45,759 nucleotides of DNA from CAZCBJ01 sp964496705 (GTDB lineage: Bacteria; Chloroflexota; Anaerolineae; Anaerolineales; Anaerolineaceae): NCBI GenBank assembly GCA_964496705.1, contig CAZCBJ010000008.1, positions 1 through 45,759 of the forward strand, written 5' to 3'. Below, one piece after another: positions 33,817 to 41,896 of this stretch. The first letter of the stretch is position 1; every line of letters starts with the position of its first letter. Position numbers and translations under genes: made by a program. Under the pieces are notes generated by a model, which saw nothing but the letters and a program-made list of their open reading frames with translations, searched no databases and was not told where the DNA came from.

Positions 33817-34521
33817 ATGGCAAACGAAACCATCCTGGTAGTTGACGATAGCCTCGAAATTGTCCAATTCCTAAAACAATATGTTCTGCTGCCTGCAGGA
33901 TATACTGTGTTAACTGCGTCAGATGGCCAGAACGGTCTGGATACAGCAGTTGCACAAAATCCGGATTTAATCATGCTGGATATGAGTATGCCACGGATGA
34001 ATGGGTTGCAGATGCTGGTAGCTTTAAGACAATCAGCCTGCAAAGCCCCGGTTATATTCATGACCTTACATGGTTCTGAAAGTATCGCGGTGGAAGTATT
34101 TCGACTTGGGGTGAAAGATTATTTGGTCAAACCCTTTACGGTTGATGAAGTGAAATCATCCATCGATCGGGCACTTCAAGAGACTCGTCTTGCCAGAGAA
34201 AAAGAGGATCTGACCCGTGAGGTGGTTGCTGCGGATACTGTGCGTCGCACGGTGATCACCCTTTCGCATTACCTGAATAATAATTTAATGGTGGTGCAGG
34301 CCGGATTAACGTTAATCCACGAAGCATTTCAAAAGCGCGAATTTGAGCTGCCTTTGCTTCCCAAAATTCTACAAGACAGCCTGGCGAGTGTCAGACAGAT
34401 TGGCGCAGTGATGCGAGTGATGCAACAAATCACCAAGGTGGAATACACGGAATACCAGGGGAAAACCAAAATGATCGATATCGAGGCTGCCTTGCGTGAA
34501 GAGCTTAAGCATTCCTCTTGA
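33817..34521 (+). CDS. Receiver protein with an orphan DHp-like helical domain
   Basis: 234 residues. The N-terminal receiver (about 1-120) has Asp10-Asp11, phospho-acceptor Asp55 in MLDMSMP and Lys in DYLVKPFT. After a helical linker (125-140) comes a segment like a histidine-kinase DHp domain: LSHYLNNNLMVVQAG, with His151, comparable to the HELNNPL of kinases. No ATPase domain follows; the C-terminus is helical and charged. It could be a phosphotransfer or dimerisation module, or a remnant kinase. No Shine-Dalgarno precedes the ATG. Nearest downstream feature is the 6S RNA. Confidence 0.8.
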   Translation: MANETILVVDDSLEIVQFLKQYVLLPAGYTVLTASDGQNGLDTAVAQNPDLIMLDMSMPRMNGLQMLVALRQSACKAPVIFMTLHGSESIAVEVFRLGVKDYLVKPFTVDEVKSSIDRALQETRLAREKEDLTREVVAADTVRRTVITLSHYLNNNLMVVQAGLTLIHEAFQKREFELPLLPKILQDSLASVRQIGAVMRVMQQITKVEYTEYQGKTKMIDIEAALREELKHSS

Positions 34522-34527
34522 CTGCCC

Positions 34528-34556
34528 TGTACACCCGTTTTTTTTTATGGTATAAA
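34528..34556 (+). promoter_or_regulatory. Promoter of the 6S RNA
   Basis: TGTACA (34528-34533; four of six matches to the -35 consensus), 17-base spacer with a long T run, and TATAAA (34551-34556). Transcription should start near 34562-34564, which matches the 5' end of the folded RNA. Confidence 0.55.
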
Positions 34557-34561
34557 AAAAA

Positions 34562-34731
34562 CACCCTGCTATGTTCGTGATGCTGCTCTTCCGGTTTTGA
34601 GCCAACACCAATAAAAAGGGTTCCTTATCTGCAATAGTTATACGATAGGCTTGAGCCAAGGTGTACCTGTTGAGGCGGAACCCAACCTGCGCAAGCAGGT
34701 TCAAAATCTTGCAGCACACGGCATGGTGGGG
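34562..34731 (+). ncRNA. ssrS: 6S RNA
   Basis: About 170 bases that fold like 6S RNA, the sigma-70 holoenzyme-binding RNA. Closing stem: CACC (34562-34565) with GGTG (34725-34728), ATG (34571-34573) with CAT (34722-34724), CGTG (34576-34579) with CACG (34717-34720), TGCTGC (34581-34586) with GCAGCA (34711-34716). Beyond the open central bubble, GGGTTCC (34618-34624) pairs with GGAACCC (34677-34683). The 3' side of the bubble holds a GCAA-loop hairpin (34684-34701), as in known 6S RNAs. Local identity to the E. coli RNA (GAGCC on the 5' strand, GGTTCAA and CGGCAT on the 3' strand) supports the call. A covariance search would settle it. Confidence 0.78.
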
Positions 34732-34739
34732 ATTTTCTT

Positions 34740-35903
34740 ATGAATGATGTTTTTTTTGAAATCCCGGATCGCAGACAAAGTGACAGCATCAAATGGCGGT
34801 ACTTCCCTGCGGATGTGCTCCCGATGTGGGTGGCTGATATGGATTTTCTGTCACCCCAAGCGGTGCTAGAGGCATTACACCAAAGGGTGGCTCACGGGAT
34901 TTTTGGATATGCTTCTGAACCCCCAGAATTGCGCGAGATTCTGGTCGAACGGATGAAAAAAAGCTTCGCCTGGGATATCAAAGCTGAGGACATTGTATTG
35001 TTACCAGGTGTAGTCCTGGGTTTTAATCTGGCTTGCCACGCATTTGCTGAGCCCGGAATGGAGTATGTGATCCAAACCCCGGTTTATGGGCCGTTTTTCG
35101 GCGTGGCGAATAACACTGGGCTGACCTGTAAGGAAATACCATTGGTCAGCGATGAGCAGTCTGGTTATGCAATTGACATGCAGGCTTTCGAGGAAGGATT
35201 TACAGACCGAACAAGAGTATTCCTGATGTGCAATCCACATAATCCAGTAGGACGAGTCTTCCGACGGGATGAGCTTTTGAAAATGGCTGAAGAGTGCGTC
35301 CGAAATAATACGATTATTTGCTCGGATGAAATCCATTGTGATTTGGTTTTTCGCGGCGCTGCGCATATACCCATCGCCAGCCTGTCGCCTGAAATTGGAC
35401 AGCGCACGGTCACGCTTATGGCTCCCAGCAAAACCTATAATATTGCTGGATTGGACTGTTCATTTGCGATCATTCAGAATCCTGAGTTGCGCAAGCAATT
35501 CCTGGCTGCACGGCGGGGATTGGTGGGTGGGGTGAACCTGCTTGGATTGACCGCGGCATTAGCGGCGATTCGAGATGGGAATGGTTGGTTGGCAAGGGTT
35601 GTCGCTTATCTCGAGGAAAACCGTGATCTCCTCTATGACTATGTCCGAGACCATCTGCACGGAATCAAGATGTTTTTGCCGGAGGCGACTTATCTGGCAT
35701 GGTTGGATTGCCGACATTCTGCTATTCAGGGTAAGCCGGCAGCATTTTTTCTAGAAAAGGCGCGAGTAGCCATGAACGAAGGTGATTGGTTTGGAAATCC
35801 CGGAAAAGGATTCGTGCGGATCAATTTTGGGTGCCCTCGATCTCAGCTCATTGCAGCGCTGGATCGTATGCGGACCGCCCTGGAAGAATTAACAGGGGTT
35901 TAG
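34740..35903 (+). CDS. PatB/MalY-type PLP aminotransferase (putative cystathionine beta-lyase)
   Basis: 387 residues, fold type I. The PLP Lys is Lys231 in APSKTYNIAGL; other marks are LPMWVADMDF, MCNPHNPVGRVF and SDEIHCDLVF. In this subfamily members cleave cystathionine to homocysteine or act as aminotransferases. The start ATG is only 8 bases after GGTGGGG, which is also the 3' end of the 6S RNA. So the gene is probably expressed by read-through from the 6S promoter, as ygfA is behind ssrS in E. coli. Confidence 0.92.
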   Translation: MNDVFFEIPDRRQSDSIKWRYFPADVLPMWVADMDFLSPQAVLEALHQRVAHGIFGYASEPPELREILVERMKKSFAWDIKAEDIVLLPGVVLGFNLACHAFAEPGMEYVIQTPVYGPFFGVANNTGLTCKEIPLVSDEQSGYAIDMQAFEEGFTDRTRVFLMCNPHNPVGRVFRRDELLKMAEECVRNNTIICSDEIHCDLVFRGAAHIPIASLSPEIGQRTVTLMAPSKTYNIAGLDCSFAIIQNPELRKQFLAARRGLVGGVNLLGLTAALAAIRDGNGWLARVVAYLEENRDLLYDYVRDHLHGIKMFLPEATYLAWLDCRHSAIQGKPAAFFLEKARVAMNEGDWFGNPGKGFVRINFGCPRSQLIAALDRMRTALEELTGV

Positions 35904-35930
35904 CGGTTTCTTCAACTGAGACGATGGTCC

Positions 35931-36563
35931 ATGACACTACAGAACAAGGCAAATATCTCGTGCGCAGTTTTAACGGGGTTGGGGATCCTTGTTTTATTTC
36001 TGCTCGTGCTTAGCCCGTTCCTTCTTCGAGGACTAGGCGCTTATTTGATTGTGTCTGATCCGCTTGAGGTCTCACAGGCTGTGGTCAGCCTCAGTGGGGA
36101 TATATCACGGGTGGAAGAAACTGTGCGTTACATCCGTGAGGATTATGCTGACTGGTTGATTCTGACCGAGACCGATGAGCCGTCCAGCAACCCAGAAGCG
36201 CCGGATACGAATTCGACCATGGAAAAACGAAAGCAAGCCCTGGCTGAAGGTGTACCCGAAGGGGACATACTGGTCACACAGGATAAGACTGACAGCACAT
36301 ACGATGAAGCTGTGGCGGTACGCGCTTTGATGGAGAGCCATTATTTAACCTCGTGCATTGTTGTTACCGATCCTTTTCATGCACGCAGAACCAGGATGGT
36401 TTTTGCTGATGTATTTCGAAACTCGGGTATTCGGGTAATTGTGCGACCTGTCTCCGCCCACTGGTATCAACCGAAGACCTGGTATCTTTCAAGCAAGGGA
36501 TGGTCTACCACATTGCTGGAATTTACCAAACTGGCGGCTTACAGAACTGGAATACGCAGATAG
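35931..36563 (+). CDS. YdcF-like (DUF218) membrane-anchored protein
   Basis: 210 residues. One N-terminal membrane helix (about 12-40) and a DUF218 domain: AVVSLSGDISRVEET at the start, DSTYDEAVAVRALM, then the typical VVTDPFHARRTRMVF. DUF218/YdcF proteins are linked to envelope polysaccharide or vancomycin-resistance-type metabolism, with no defined reaction for most. The domain should face outside or the membrane surface. It sits 27 bases after the aminotransferase gene. Confidence 0.85.
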   Translation: MTLQNKANISCAVLTGLGILVLFLLVLSPFLLRGLGAYLIVSDPLEVSQAVVSLSGDISRVEETVRYIREDYADWLILTETDEPSSNPEAPDTNSTMEKRKQALAEGVPEGDILVTQDKTDSTYDEAVAVRALMESHYLTSCIVVTDPFHARRTRMVFADVFRNSGIRVIVRPVSAHWYQPKTWYLSSKGWSTTLLEFTKLAAYRTGIRR

Positions 36564-36577
36564 ATAAATCGAGCCAA

Positions 36578-36607
36578 TCGTGATCGTCAACTAAAAAGCA
36601 ATATAAT
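36578..36607 (+). promoter_or_regulatory. Promoter giving a probably leaderless mRNA (TPR protein)
   Basis: A perfect TATAAT (36602-36607) ends 7 bases before the ATG at 36615, so transcription should start at or next to the start codon. The -35 region is poor (TCGTGA 36578-36583 with an 18-base spacer). No Shine-Dalgarno lies in between. With the gene at 20792 this is the second such case in the window. Confidence 0.5.
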
Positions 36608-36614
36608 CATTTCA

Positions 36615-38048
36615 ATGGACGCAAAAGATCGTGAGGTTGTTTTCTTCCAGGTTGTCCTTCCTTTTCTGATCGCATTGATTTTGCGAATCTCATACCTTCC
36701 ATGGGATGAAAGTCTGGCATTATCGAAAGCCCGCATGGCTGAAGTCAATCATCAACCGGCTGAGGCGATTAAACAATTATCCCAAGCCATGAAATTCAAC
36801 CCTGACCGGATTGACTTGTGGCGCAGGCTGGCTGAGATGAATGTCCGTATGAAGGATTATCCGGCTGCTATTCAAGCTTATCGCGAGATTGAACTGCGCA
36901 ATGCCATGACAACGGGGGACGTTCTTGCCCTGGCAAACGCCCATGTCGCCGTCAATGATATAAACCGGGCAATTGATTTGTGGAATCAGTTATGGCAGGT
37001 GCCTTCACCACCTGAGGAAGCATATCGAAACGTGTATGAAGTATATCTTCATGCAGGACAATTTTCAAAGGCTGCTGCAGCATTGGAGCAGTGGCTGAAA
37101 ACCTATCCACAACGTCCTGACCTCGCATTTGACCTTGGCGTAATCTATTTCGTCGAAAATCCATCACGAGCCTGGCCTGTCTTTGATCAAGCCGCCAGGC
37201 TATCACCTGTTTATGGCGCGTTAGTCGAAACAATCAAACATAAATCATTATTAAGCTTTCAGACACCAGATGAGGGGTACAGGCTGGTATTGGCCGGGAG
37301 AATACTTGGAAATATTGGGCGTTGGGATCTGGCGTATTGGGCTTTTAAGCAGGCAGTGGCGCAGAATCCAGACTACCCCACCGCGTGGGCATTTTTAGGC
37401 GAGGCGAGTCAACGGCAAGGACAAGATGGATTACCATACCTTGAAAAAGCATTACAGCTTGACCCGCATTCTCATATTGCTCAGGCATTAATGGGAATTT
37501 ACTGGAATCGGCAAGGGCGGTCCGAAATGGCTTATATTTTCTTGTCAAGTATTGTGGAGGAGGAACCTGATCAGGCAATATGGCACGCGGAATTTGCCAA
37601 TGTATTGACAGGGTTGGGGAATTTTGATCAAGCGTATCAGCATTTCAAAAAAGCAGTGGAATTGGAACCGCGAAACGCCGAATTTATCCGAATTTTGGTT
37701 GATTTCTGCGTTGAGTATAACTACAGGATCGTAGACGTGGCGATCCCGACCGTTCGTGAAGCGTTGCTGATGTTTCCCCAAGATGCCGTCTTATTGGACA
37801 GCATGTGCTGGGCGCTTTTTGCCAACGGGGATTTGAATAGCGCGGAGCGGTTTTGTCTGCGGGCAATACAAAAGGATGAGGGCTACTCGCGGGCACACTA
37901 CCATTTAGGGCAGGTATACCTGCAAATGCGCAATCATCCCCAAGCATACACCCATTTGAATCGCGCTTACCGGTCGGCAGGCAAAAATGATGATGTCAGG
38001 TTTTTTTCCGAAAGATTATTACGGAGATATTTTTGGGGAGGATTATGA
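36615..38048 (+). CDS. Membrane-anchored TPR-repeat protein
   Basis: 477 residues. A short cytoplasmic N-terminus, a membrane helix (about 8-26, VVFFQVVLPFLIALILRI), and then about nine tetratricopeptide repeats, with the typical pattern of A, L, Y, A and P spacing, for example AFKQAVAQNPDYPTAWAFLGEA, YLEKALQLDP and HFKKAVELEPRNAEF. TPR arrays bind proteins. Its stop codon overlaps the start of a lipoprotein gene (ATGA), so both probably form one envelope complex. No enzymatic domain is seen. Confidence 0.87.
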   Translation: MDAKDREVVFFQVVLPFLIALILRISYLPWDESLALSKARMAEVNHQPAEAIKQLSQAMKFNPDRIDLWRRLAEMNVRMKDYPAAIQAYREIELRNAMTTGDVLALANAHVAVNDINRAIDLWNQLWQVPSPPEEAYRNVYEVYLHAGQFSKAAAALEQWLKTYPQRPDLAFDLGVIYFVENPSRAWPVFDQAARLSPVYGALVETIKHKSLLSFQTPDEGYRLVLAGRILGNIGRWDLAYWAFKQAVAQNPDYPTAWAFLGEASQRQGQDGLPYLEKALQLDPHSHIAQALMGIYWNRQGRSEMAYIFLSSIVEEEPDQAIWHAEFANVLTGLGNFDQAYQHFKKAVELEPRNAEFIRILVDFCVEYNYRIVDVAIPTVREALLMFPQDAVLLDSMCWALFANGDLNSAERFCLRAIQKDEGYSRAHYHLGQVYLQMRNHPQAYTHLNRAYRSAGKNDDVRFFSERLLRRYFWGGL

Positions 38049-38701
38049 TATCCGTCCGTCATATCTGTACCTTGTTGTTGATTGCTGGCTGCTGGACATC
38101 AGGAGCGGGTTGTGGTGTGATTTCGCGGATCGAGCAAAAAATTAGCCGAGGTATTCTGTTTCAGGATACATTTGACTCCCCACATTCTGGTTGGATCCCG
38201 TACAGTGATGCTCAGGGATCACAAATAATTTATCTCTCTGAGGGTTTATTTGCTCGGGTGAACGAACCCTTCCGTAATCTACTAGCCACCCCCGGCAGGA
38301 CTTACGCCGACGCTCAAATTCAAGTGGATATTACCCGGTTAACGGGCGAGGACGACAACTTGATGGGTATCATCTGCCGTTATCAGAATGCAAAAAATTA
38401 CTATGCTTTTTTGATCAGTAGTGACGGCTACTATGGCATTGCGCTGGTGCAAGAAGGAATCATGAAACTTCTGCATGGTGATAAATTATCATATTCGCCT
38501 GATATTCAACAAGGGCTGGCAAATAATCGACTGCACGTCAGTTGTTCTGGAACGAAATTGTCCTTAAAGGTTCACGGCCACACTCTGGCAGAGGTCGAAG
38601 ATCATACATTTCGAAAAGGCGAAGTTGGTATAATCGTTGGGTCATACGCTTCACCGGGCATCGAAATACTTTTTGATAATTTTATTGTTAGCCGACCTTG
38701 A
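38045..38701 (+). CDS. Lipoprotein-like envelope protein, putative carbohydrate-binding fold
   Basis: 218 residues from the ATG at 38045 (GGGGAGGATT just upstream). A hydrophobic N-terminus with two candidate lipobox Cys residues (LLLIAGC and SGAGC), followed by a beta-rich domain of about 180 residues: LFQDTFDSPHSGWIPY, GIICRYQNAKNYYAFLIS, GEVGIIVGSY and EILFDNFIVSRP. This pattern is typical of laminin-G or 3-keto-disaccharide-hydrolase-like jelly-roll domains. It overlaps the TPR gene by 4 bases, and is 8 bases before mtaB. Function unknown. Confidence 0.78.
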   Translation: MISVRHICTLLLIAGCWTSGAGCGVISRIEQKISRGILFQDTFDSPHSGWIPYSDAQGSQIIYLSEGLFARVNEPFRNLLATPGRTYADAQIQVDITRLTGEDDNLMGIICRYQNAKNYYAFLISSDGYYGIALVQEGIMKLLHGDKLSYSPDIQQGLANNRLHVSCSGTKLSLKVHGHTLAEVEDHTFRKGEVGIIVGSYASPGIEILFDNFIVSRP

Positions 38702-38709
38702 GGTTTACT

Positions 38710-40005
38710 ATGAAGGTTTATCTGGATAGTGTGGGATGTCGTCTTAATCAAAGTGAAATTGAAAAAATCGGGTGGAAATTCAAGATTCTTGGGCATCATC
38801 TCGTTGATACTCCGCATCAAGCCGATGTGAGCGTGATTAATACCTGTGCGGTAACAGGCAAAGCGGCGTCTGATTCGCGCCAGAAGGCAAGACAGGCTTT
38901 TCGCGCTGGCAGTAAGCGCGTCATTATTACTGGTTGTTGGGTGACGATGGAACCTGAGGCGGCGAGTGCATTACTGGAGAATATCTTGATATATCCCAAT
39001 CACCGTAAAGATGATTTGGTGGTTGATTTTTTGGGCGTTGCCAGCAGAGAAACAAGACTGACACCCCCGAAGCGCGAGCCGTTACCGGGCAACCGACAGC
39101 GGACGCGGGCGTTCATCAAGGTGCAAGAAGGCTGCGATAATTTTTGCACATTTTGCATTACACGAATCCTACGTGGTCCATCAACATCCATGCCATTGGA
39201 GGTGATTCTGGACGATATTCGAGCCGCGACCACCGGAGGTGTCAAAGAAATAGTTCTCTGCGGAGTGCATCTGGGTTCCTGGGGTCAAGACAGCAGTCCA
39301 AAATCATCTCTTCAGGATTTGATTCAAACCATTTTAAGGGAAACAGATATCACTCGATTGCGGCTTTCGTCGATGGAGCCGTGGGATATCAGTTATGAAT
39401 TAATTGATCTCTGGCATGATCAGCGCATGTGCAGGCACTTGCATTTACCACTTCAATCGGGTTGTGATGAGACCCTTAAGCGTATGGGGCGGAAGACCAA
39501 CCAGGCAGCCTTCTCCCGGTTGGTGAGGAAATTGCGGGAGGAAATTTCTGATTTGGCGATAACCACGGATATCATTGTTGGATTTCCTGGAGAAACTGAC
39601 CAGGAATTTTCGCAGAGTGTCTTATTTGCGCAAGAAATGGATTTTGCGCTGGCGCATGTTTTTGTTTACTCGCCTCGATCGGGCACAGCTGCCGAACAAA
39701 TGTCAGGTCAAGTTCCTTCAAACATCCGCCATCAACGCAGCAGAATGATGCGAGAGGCATTGGCGCAAAATGCTATCGAATTCCGAATGCATTTTATCCA
39801 CACGACATGTACCGTGCTATGGGAAAGCGCAGATGCTATGCCGGATGGAAGATGGAGGATGTCAGGTTTGACAGATAATTATTTGCGAGTTGATGCATTT
39901 TCTGAAGAGAACCGATGGAACCAAATAGATCGAGTGAGGTTGGAAAACCTGAGCGCCTCAAAAATTTATGGGTCAATCCTTGCTGCACCGCGCTTTGGTT
40001 CGTAG
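38710..40005 (+). CDS. mtaB: tRNA (t6A37) methylthiotransferase MtaB
   Basis: 431 residues from the ATG at 38710, with TGAGGT upstream. N-terminal UPF0004 domain with three Cys (SVGCRLN, NTCAVTG, TGCWV) for the second cluster, then the radical-SAM domain with CDNFCTFC (C-x3-C-x2-C), GGVKEIVLCGVHLG, LPLQSGCDETLKRMGR and TDIIVGFPGET. A C-terminal TRAM-like region follows. It makes ms2t6A at position 37 of tRNAs reading A-starting codons. MtaB rather than MiaB or RimO is supported by the absence of the MiaB-specific segments. Confidence 0.92.
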   Translation: MKVYLDSVGCRLNQSEIEKIGWKFKILGHHLVDTPHQADVSVINTCAVTGKAASDSRQKARQAFRAGSKRVIITGCWVTMEPEAASALLENILIYPNHRKDDLVVDFLGVASRETRLTPPKREPLPGNRQRTRAFIKVQEGCDNFCTFCITRILRGPSTSMPLEVILDDIRAATTGGVKEIVLCGVHLGSWGQDSSPKSSLQDLIQTILRETDITRLRLSSMEPWDISYELIDLWHDQRMCRHLHLPLQSGCDETLKRMGRKTNQAAFSRLVRKLREEISDLAITTDIIVGFPGETDQEFSQSVLFAQEMDFALAHVFVYSPRSGTAAEQMSGQVPSNIRHQRSRMMREALAQNAIEFRMHFIHTTCTVLWESADAMPDGRWRMSGLTDNYLRVDAFSEENRWNQIDRVRLENLSASKIYGSILAAPRFGS

Positions 40006-40018
40006 TATAATTTCTAGC

Positions 40019-40048
40019 TTGTGATGTTTTGGTGATCTTAAGTATTAT
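40019..40048 (+). promoter_or_regulatory. Promoter of the TrkA-type gene pair
   Basis: TTGTGA (40019-40024), 18-base spacer, TATTAT (40043-40048). The predicted leader is about 35 bases and contains AAAGGAAG in front of the ATG. A small 6-base stem, CATCAG/CTGATG, lies in the leader and may be chance. Confidence 0.45.
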
Positions 40049-40089
40049 ATTCATCAGAATTATAAAAACCTGATGTTGAGAAAGGAAGT

Positions 40090-40737
40090 ATGAAGATTAT
40101 TGTGGTTGGTTGTGGCAGGTTGGGTACCGAGCTGGCTTATGGTTTGTATCAGTTGGGCCACGATGTTGCGGTGATTGACAATGTGGCTGCTGCGTTCCAT
40201 TCACTGCCGGCTGACTTCAAAGGCCGTCTGCATGAAGGCGACGCGATGACTCAGGAAGTCTTGAGTCGAGCAGGCATACAATCTGCAGACGCTCTGGCCG
40301 CTGTGACCAATTCGGATGCACTTAACATGATTGTGGGTCATGTCGCCCGAACAGTGTTTCATATCCCTCGCGTGGTAGCGCGAAATTTTGATCCCAGCCT
40401 GCGAGAATTGTTCGAATCATTTGGGTTGCAGGTGATCAGCTCAACTACCTGGGGCGCACAAAGGCTTGAGGAGATGATTGTGCATCCTGAAGTGCATGTC
40501 GTTTTCTCTGCAGGCAACGGTGAAGTTGAGATCTATGAGTTTGCGGTTCCACCGTCATGGGATGGACGTAAAATTTCTGACCTGATCACGTGTGATAACT
40601 GCATGGTGATCGCCTTAACACGTGTTGGGAAAGCTGTGCTTCCGAATCCTGATACATTATTAATGTCTGGTGATATCCTTCACGTTAGCGCCACCAATGA
40701 AGGTGTTGAGCAAGTTCGCAAAGCGCTGATACAATAA
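40090..40737 (+). CDS. RCK-domain potassium transport regulator (first TrkA-type)
   Basis: 215 residues: RCK_N (about 1-125) with nucleotide-binding GCGRLGTELA and acidic strand end VIDN, then RCK_C (about 135-215). It senses NAD(H) or ATP and gates K+ uptake channels of the Trk/Ktr type. A paralog follows after 13 bases, so two half-length subunits probably form the unit that single-chain E. coli TrkA has internally, as ceoB-ceoC do in mycobacteria. No channel gene (TrkH/KtrB) is in the window. Confidence 0.92.
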   Translation: MKIIVVGCGRLGTELAYGLYQLGHDVAVIDNVAAAFHSLPADFKGRLHEGDAMTQEVLSRAGIQSADALAAVTNSDALNMIVGHVARTVFHIPRVVARNFDPSLRELFESFGLQVISSTTWGAQRLEEMIVHPEVHVVFSAGNGEVEIYEFAVPPSWDGRKISDLITCDNCMVIALTRVGKAVLPNPDTLLMSGDILHVSATNEGVEQVRKALIQ

Positions 40738-40750
40738 GGGAGAGTTTAAA

Positions 40751-41461
40751 ATGTTGGTGATTATTGCAGGTGCTGGTCGAACAGGGGCTCAATTAGCCAG
40801 GTTGTTGCTTTCTCAAGAACATGAAGTTCATATTATCGAACATCGCCGAGAAGTATTAGCCAGGATTCACCGTGAGCTGCCATCTGAAATTGTATATGAG
40901 GGCAATCCGATCGATCCCACCGTGTTGGAACGGGCGGGAATCAGTTCGGCAGAAGTGATTGCCGCATGCACAACAAGTGATGCTGATAACCTGGTGATTT
41001 GTTATGTTGCGCGTTGCTGTTATGGCGTGGGGCGCACAATTGCTCGAATTAATAATCCCCGAGATGCCTGGTTGTTCAATGATATTTTTCATGTTGATGT
41101 TGCCTTAAATCAAGCGGAAATATTTGCCCATATGATCGAAGAGGAAATGTCGATGGGCGATATGATGACATTGTTAAAATTGCGGCGTGGAAAATACTCA
41201 TTGGTTGAGGAGAAAATTCCCGCAGGAGCCCCGGTTATTGGCAAACAGATTAGGGAATTGGGCCTGATCGATCAATGTGTCATTGCCGCGATTGTGCGCA
41301 AGGGAGAAGTGATCGTCCCGCGAGGGGTAACCGTATTCGAGACAGATGATGAGGTGCTTGCTGTGACCAATCGTGACGGGGCTCAACAGCTGCTTCAGCT
41401 TTTCACCCCCCCGGATCGAGAGACCAACAACAAATCACTCAATGGCAGCTCGAAGTCCTGA
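40751..41461 (+). CDS. RCK-domain potassium transport regulator (second TrkA-type)
   Basis: 236 residues: RCK_N with IAGAGRTGAQLARLLL and the acidic strand end IIEHRR, then RCK_C (about 145-225) with VIGKQIRELGLIDQCVIAAIVRKG. It is the partner of the preceding protein; GGGAGAG precedes the ATG. The C-terminus is a short polar tail (DRETNNKSLNGSSKS). It lies 8 bases in front of the rpmH promoter, so its transcript may continue into the ribosomal-protein cluster unless it is stopped there. Confidence 0.92.
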   Translation: MLVIIAGAGRTGAQLARLLLSQEHEVHIIEHRREVLARIHRELPSEIVYEGNPIDPTVLERAGISSAEVIAACTTSDADNLVICYVARCCYGVGRTIARINNPRDAWLFNDIFHVDVALNQAEIFAHMIEEEMSMGDMMTLLKLRRGKYSLVEEKIPAGAPVIGKQIRELGLIDQCVIAAIVRKGEVIVPRGVTVFETDDEVLAVTNRDGAQQLLQLFTPPDRETNNKSLNGSSKS

Positions 41462-41469
41462 TCATTGGT

Positions 41470-41498
41470 TTGACCTCAGGAAAAGCTTTTGGTATAAT
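41470..41498 (+). promoter_or_regulatory. Promoter of the rpmH-rnpA cluster
   Basis: TTGACC (41470-41475), 17-base spacer, perfect TATAAT (41493-41498). Transcription should start near 41505, giving a leader of about 132 bases before rpmH. Confidence 0.85.
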
Positions 41499-41533
41499 AC
41501 CGTGTTGCTAATTTAAGAGAAAACAAGGAAATG

Positions 41534-41580
41534 ATTTCCGAAATCTCCTTTCGGATGGTTGGTTAGAAGATTTCGGAAGT
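41534..41580 (+). promoter_or_regulatory. Structured leader stem upstream of rpmH
   Basis: A 13-base stem with one G-U pair (41534-41546 with 41568-41580) and a 21-base loop lies in the rpmH leader. Five T follow a few bases later (about 41588-41592). This is compatible with ribosomal-protein feedback or attenuation, but no family is recognised. Confidence 0.45.
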
Positions 41581-41636
41581 CCGCTCCTTTTTCTGATGGC
41601 GTTGCCAGGTAAACTTTTTAAAGGAAAGGAATAAAA

Positions 41637-41807
41637 ATGGTAAAGCGGACTTATCAGCCAAAGATTCGTCAACGCGTTCGTGTGCATGGTTTTCGCGCGA
41701 GGATGTCCAGCGCAGATGGACGGAATGTGCTTAAGAGGCGTCGTTTGCGCGGTCGCCATCGTCTGACGGTCTCGGCCAATAACCATACCAAACAAATCCG
41801 GTGGTGA
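41637..41807 (+). CDS. rpmH: Ribosomal protein L34
   Basis: 56 residues, strongly basic: MVKRTYQPKIRQRVRVHGFR, then MSSADGRNVLKRRRLRGRHRL. L34 proteins contain the RTYQPS..RKR..HGFR.RM.T..GR.VL..RR.KGR pattern, which fits here; the tail after RHRLTVS is a little longer than the usual 44-47 residues. A strong AAAGGAAAGG ribosome site precedes the ATG. It is the first gene of the rpmH-rnpA-yidD-yidC-jag cluster. Confidence 0.96.
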   Translation: MVKRTYQPKIRQRVRVHGFRARMSSADGRNVLKRRRLRGRHRLTVSANNHTKQIRW

Positions 41808-41822
41808 GATTGGTGTGCGCTT

Positions 41823-41861
41823 GAGACTAATCTGTGCTCCATATTCACAGATTGTCGTCTC
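41823..41861 (+). other. Hairpin between rpmH and rnpA
   Basis: AATCTGTG (41829-41836) pairs perfectly with CACAGATT (41846-41853), and outside that GAGAC (41823-41827) pairs with GTCTC (41857-41861). No T run follows, so it is not an intrinsic terminator. It may be a processing or stability element that lets rpmH and rnpA be expressed at different levels. Confidence 0.5.
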
Positions 41862-41896
41862 ATTGCCTGGATGAGGTTGCATTCTCAGGTATATGA

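Noticed and set aside
41823..41861. Intrinsic terminator after rpmH
   Set aside because: The stem is good, but no T run follows, and rnpA is expected to be co-transcribed.
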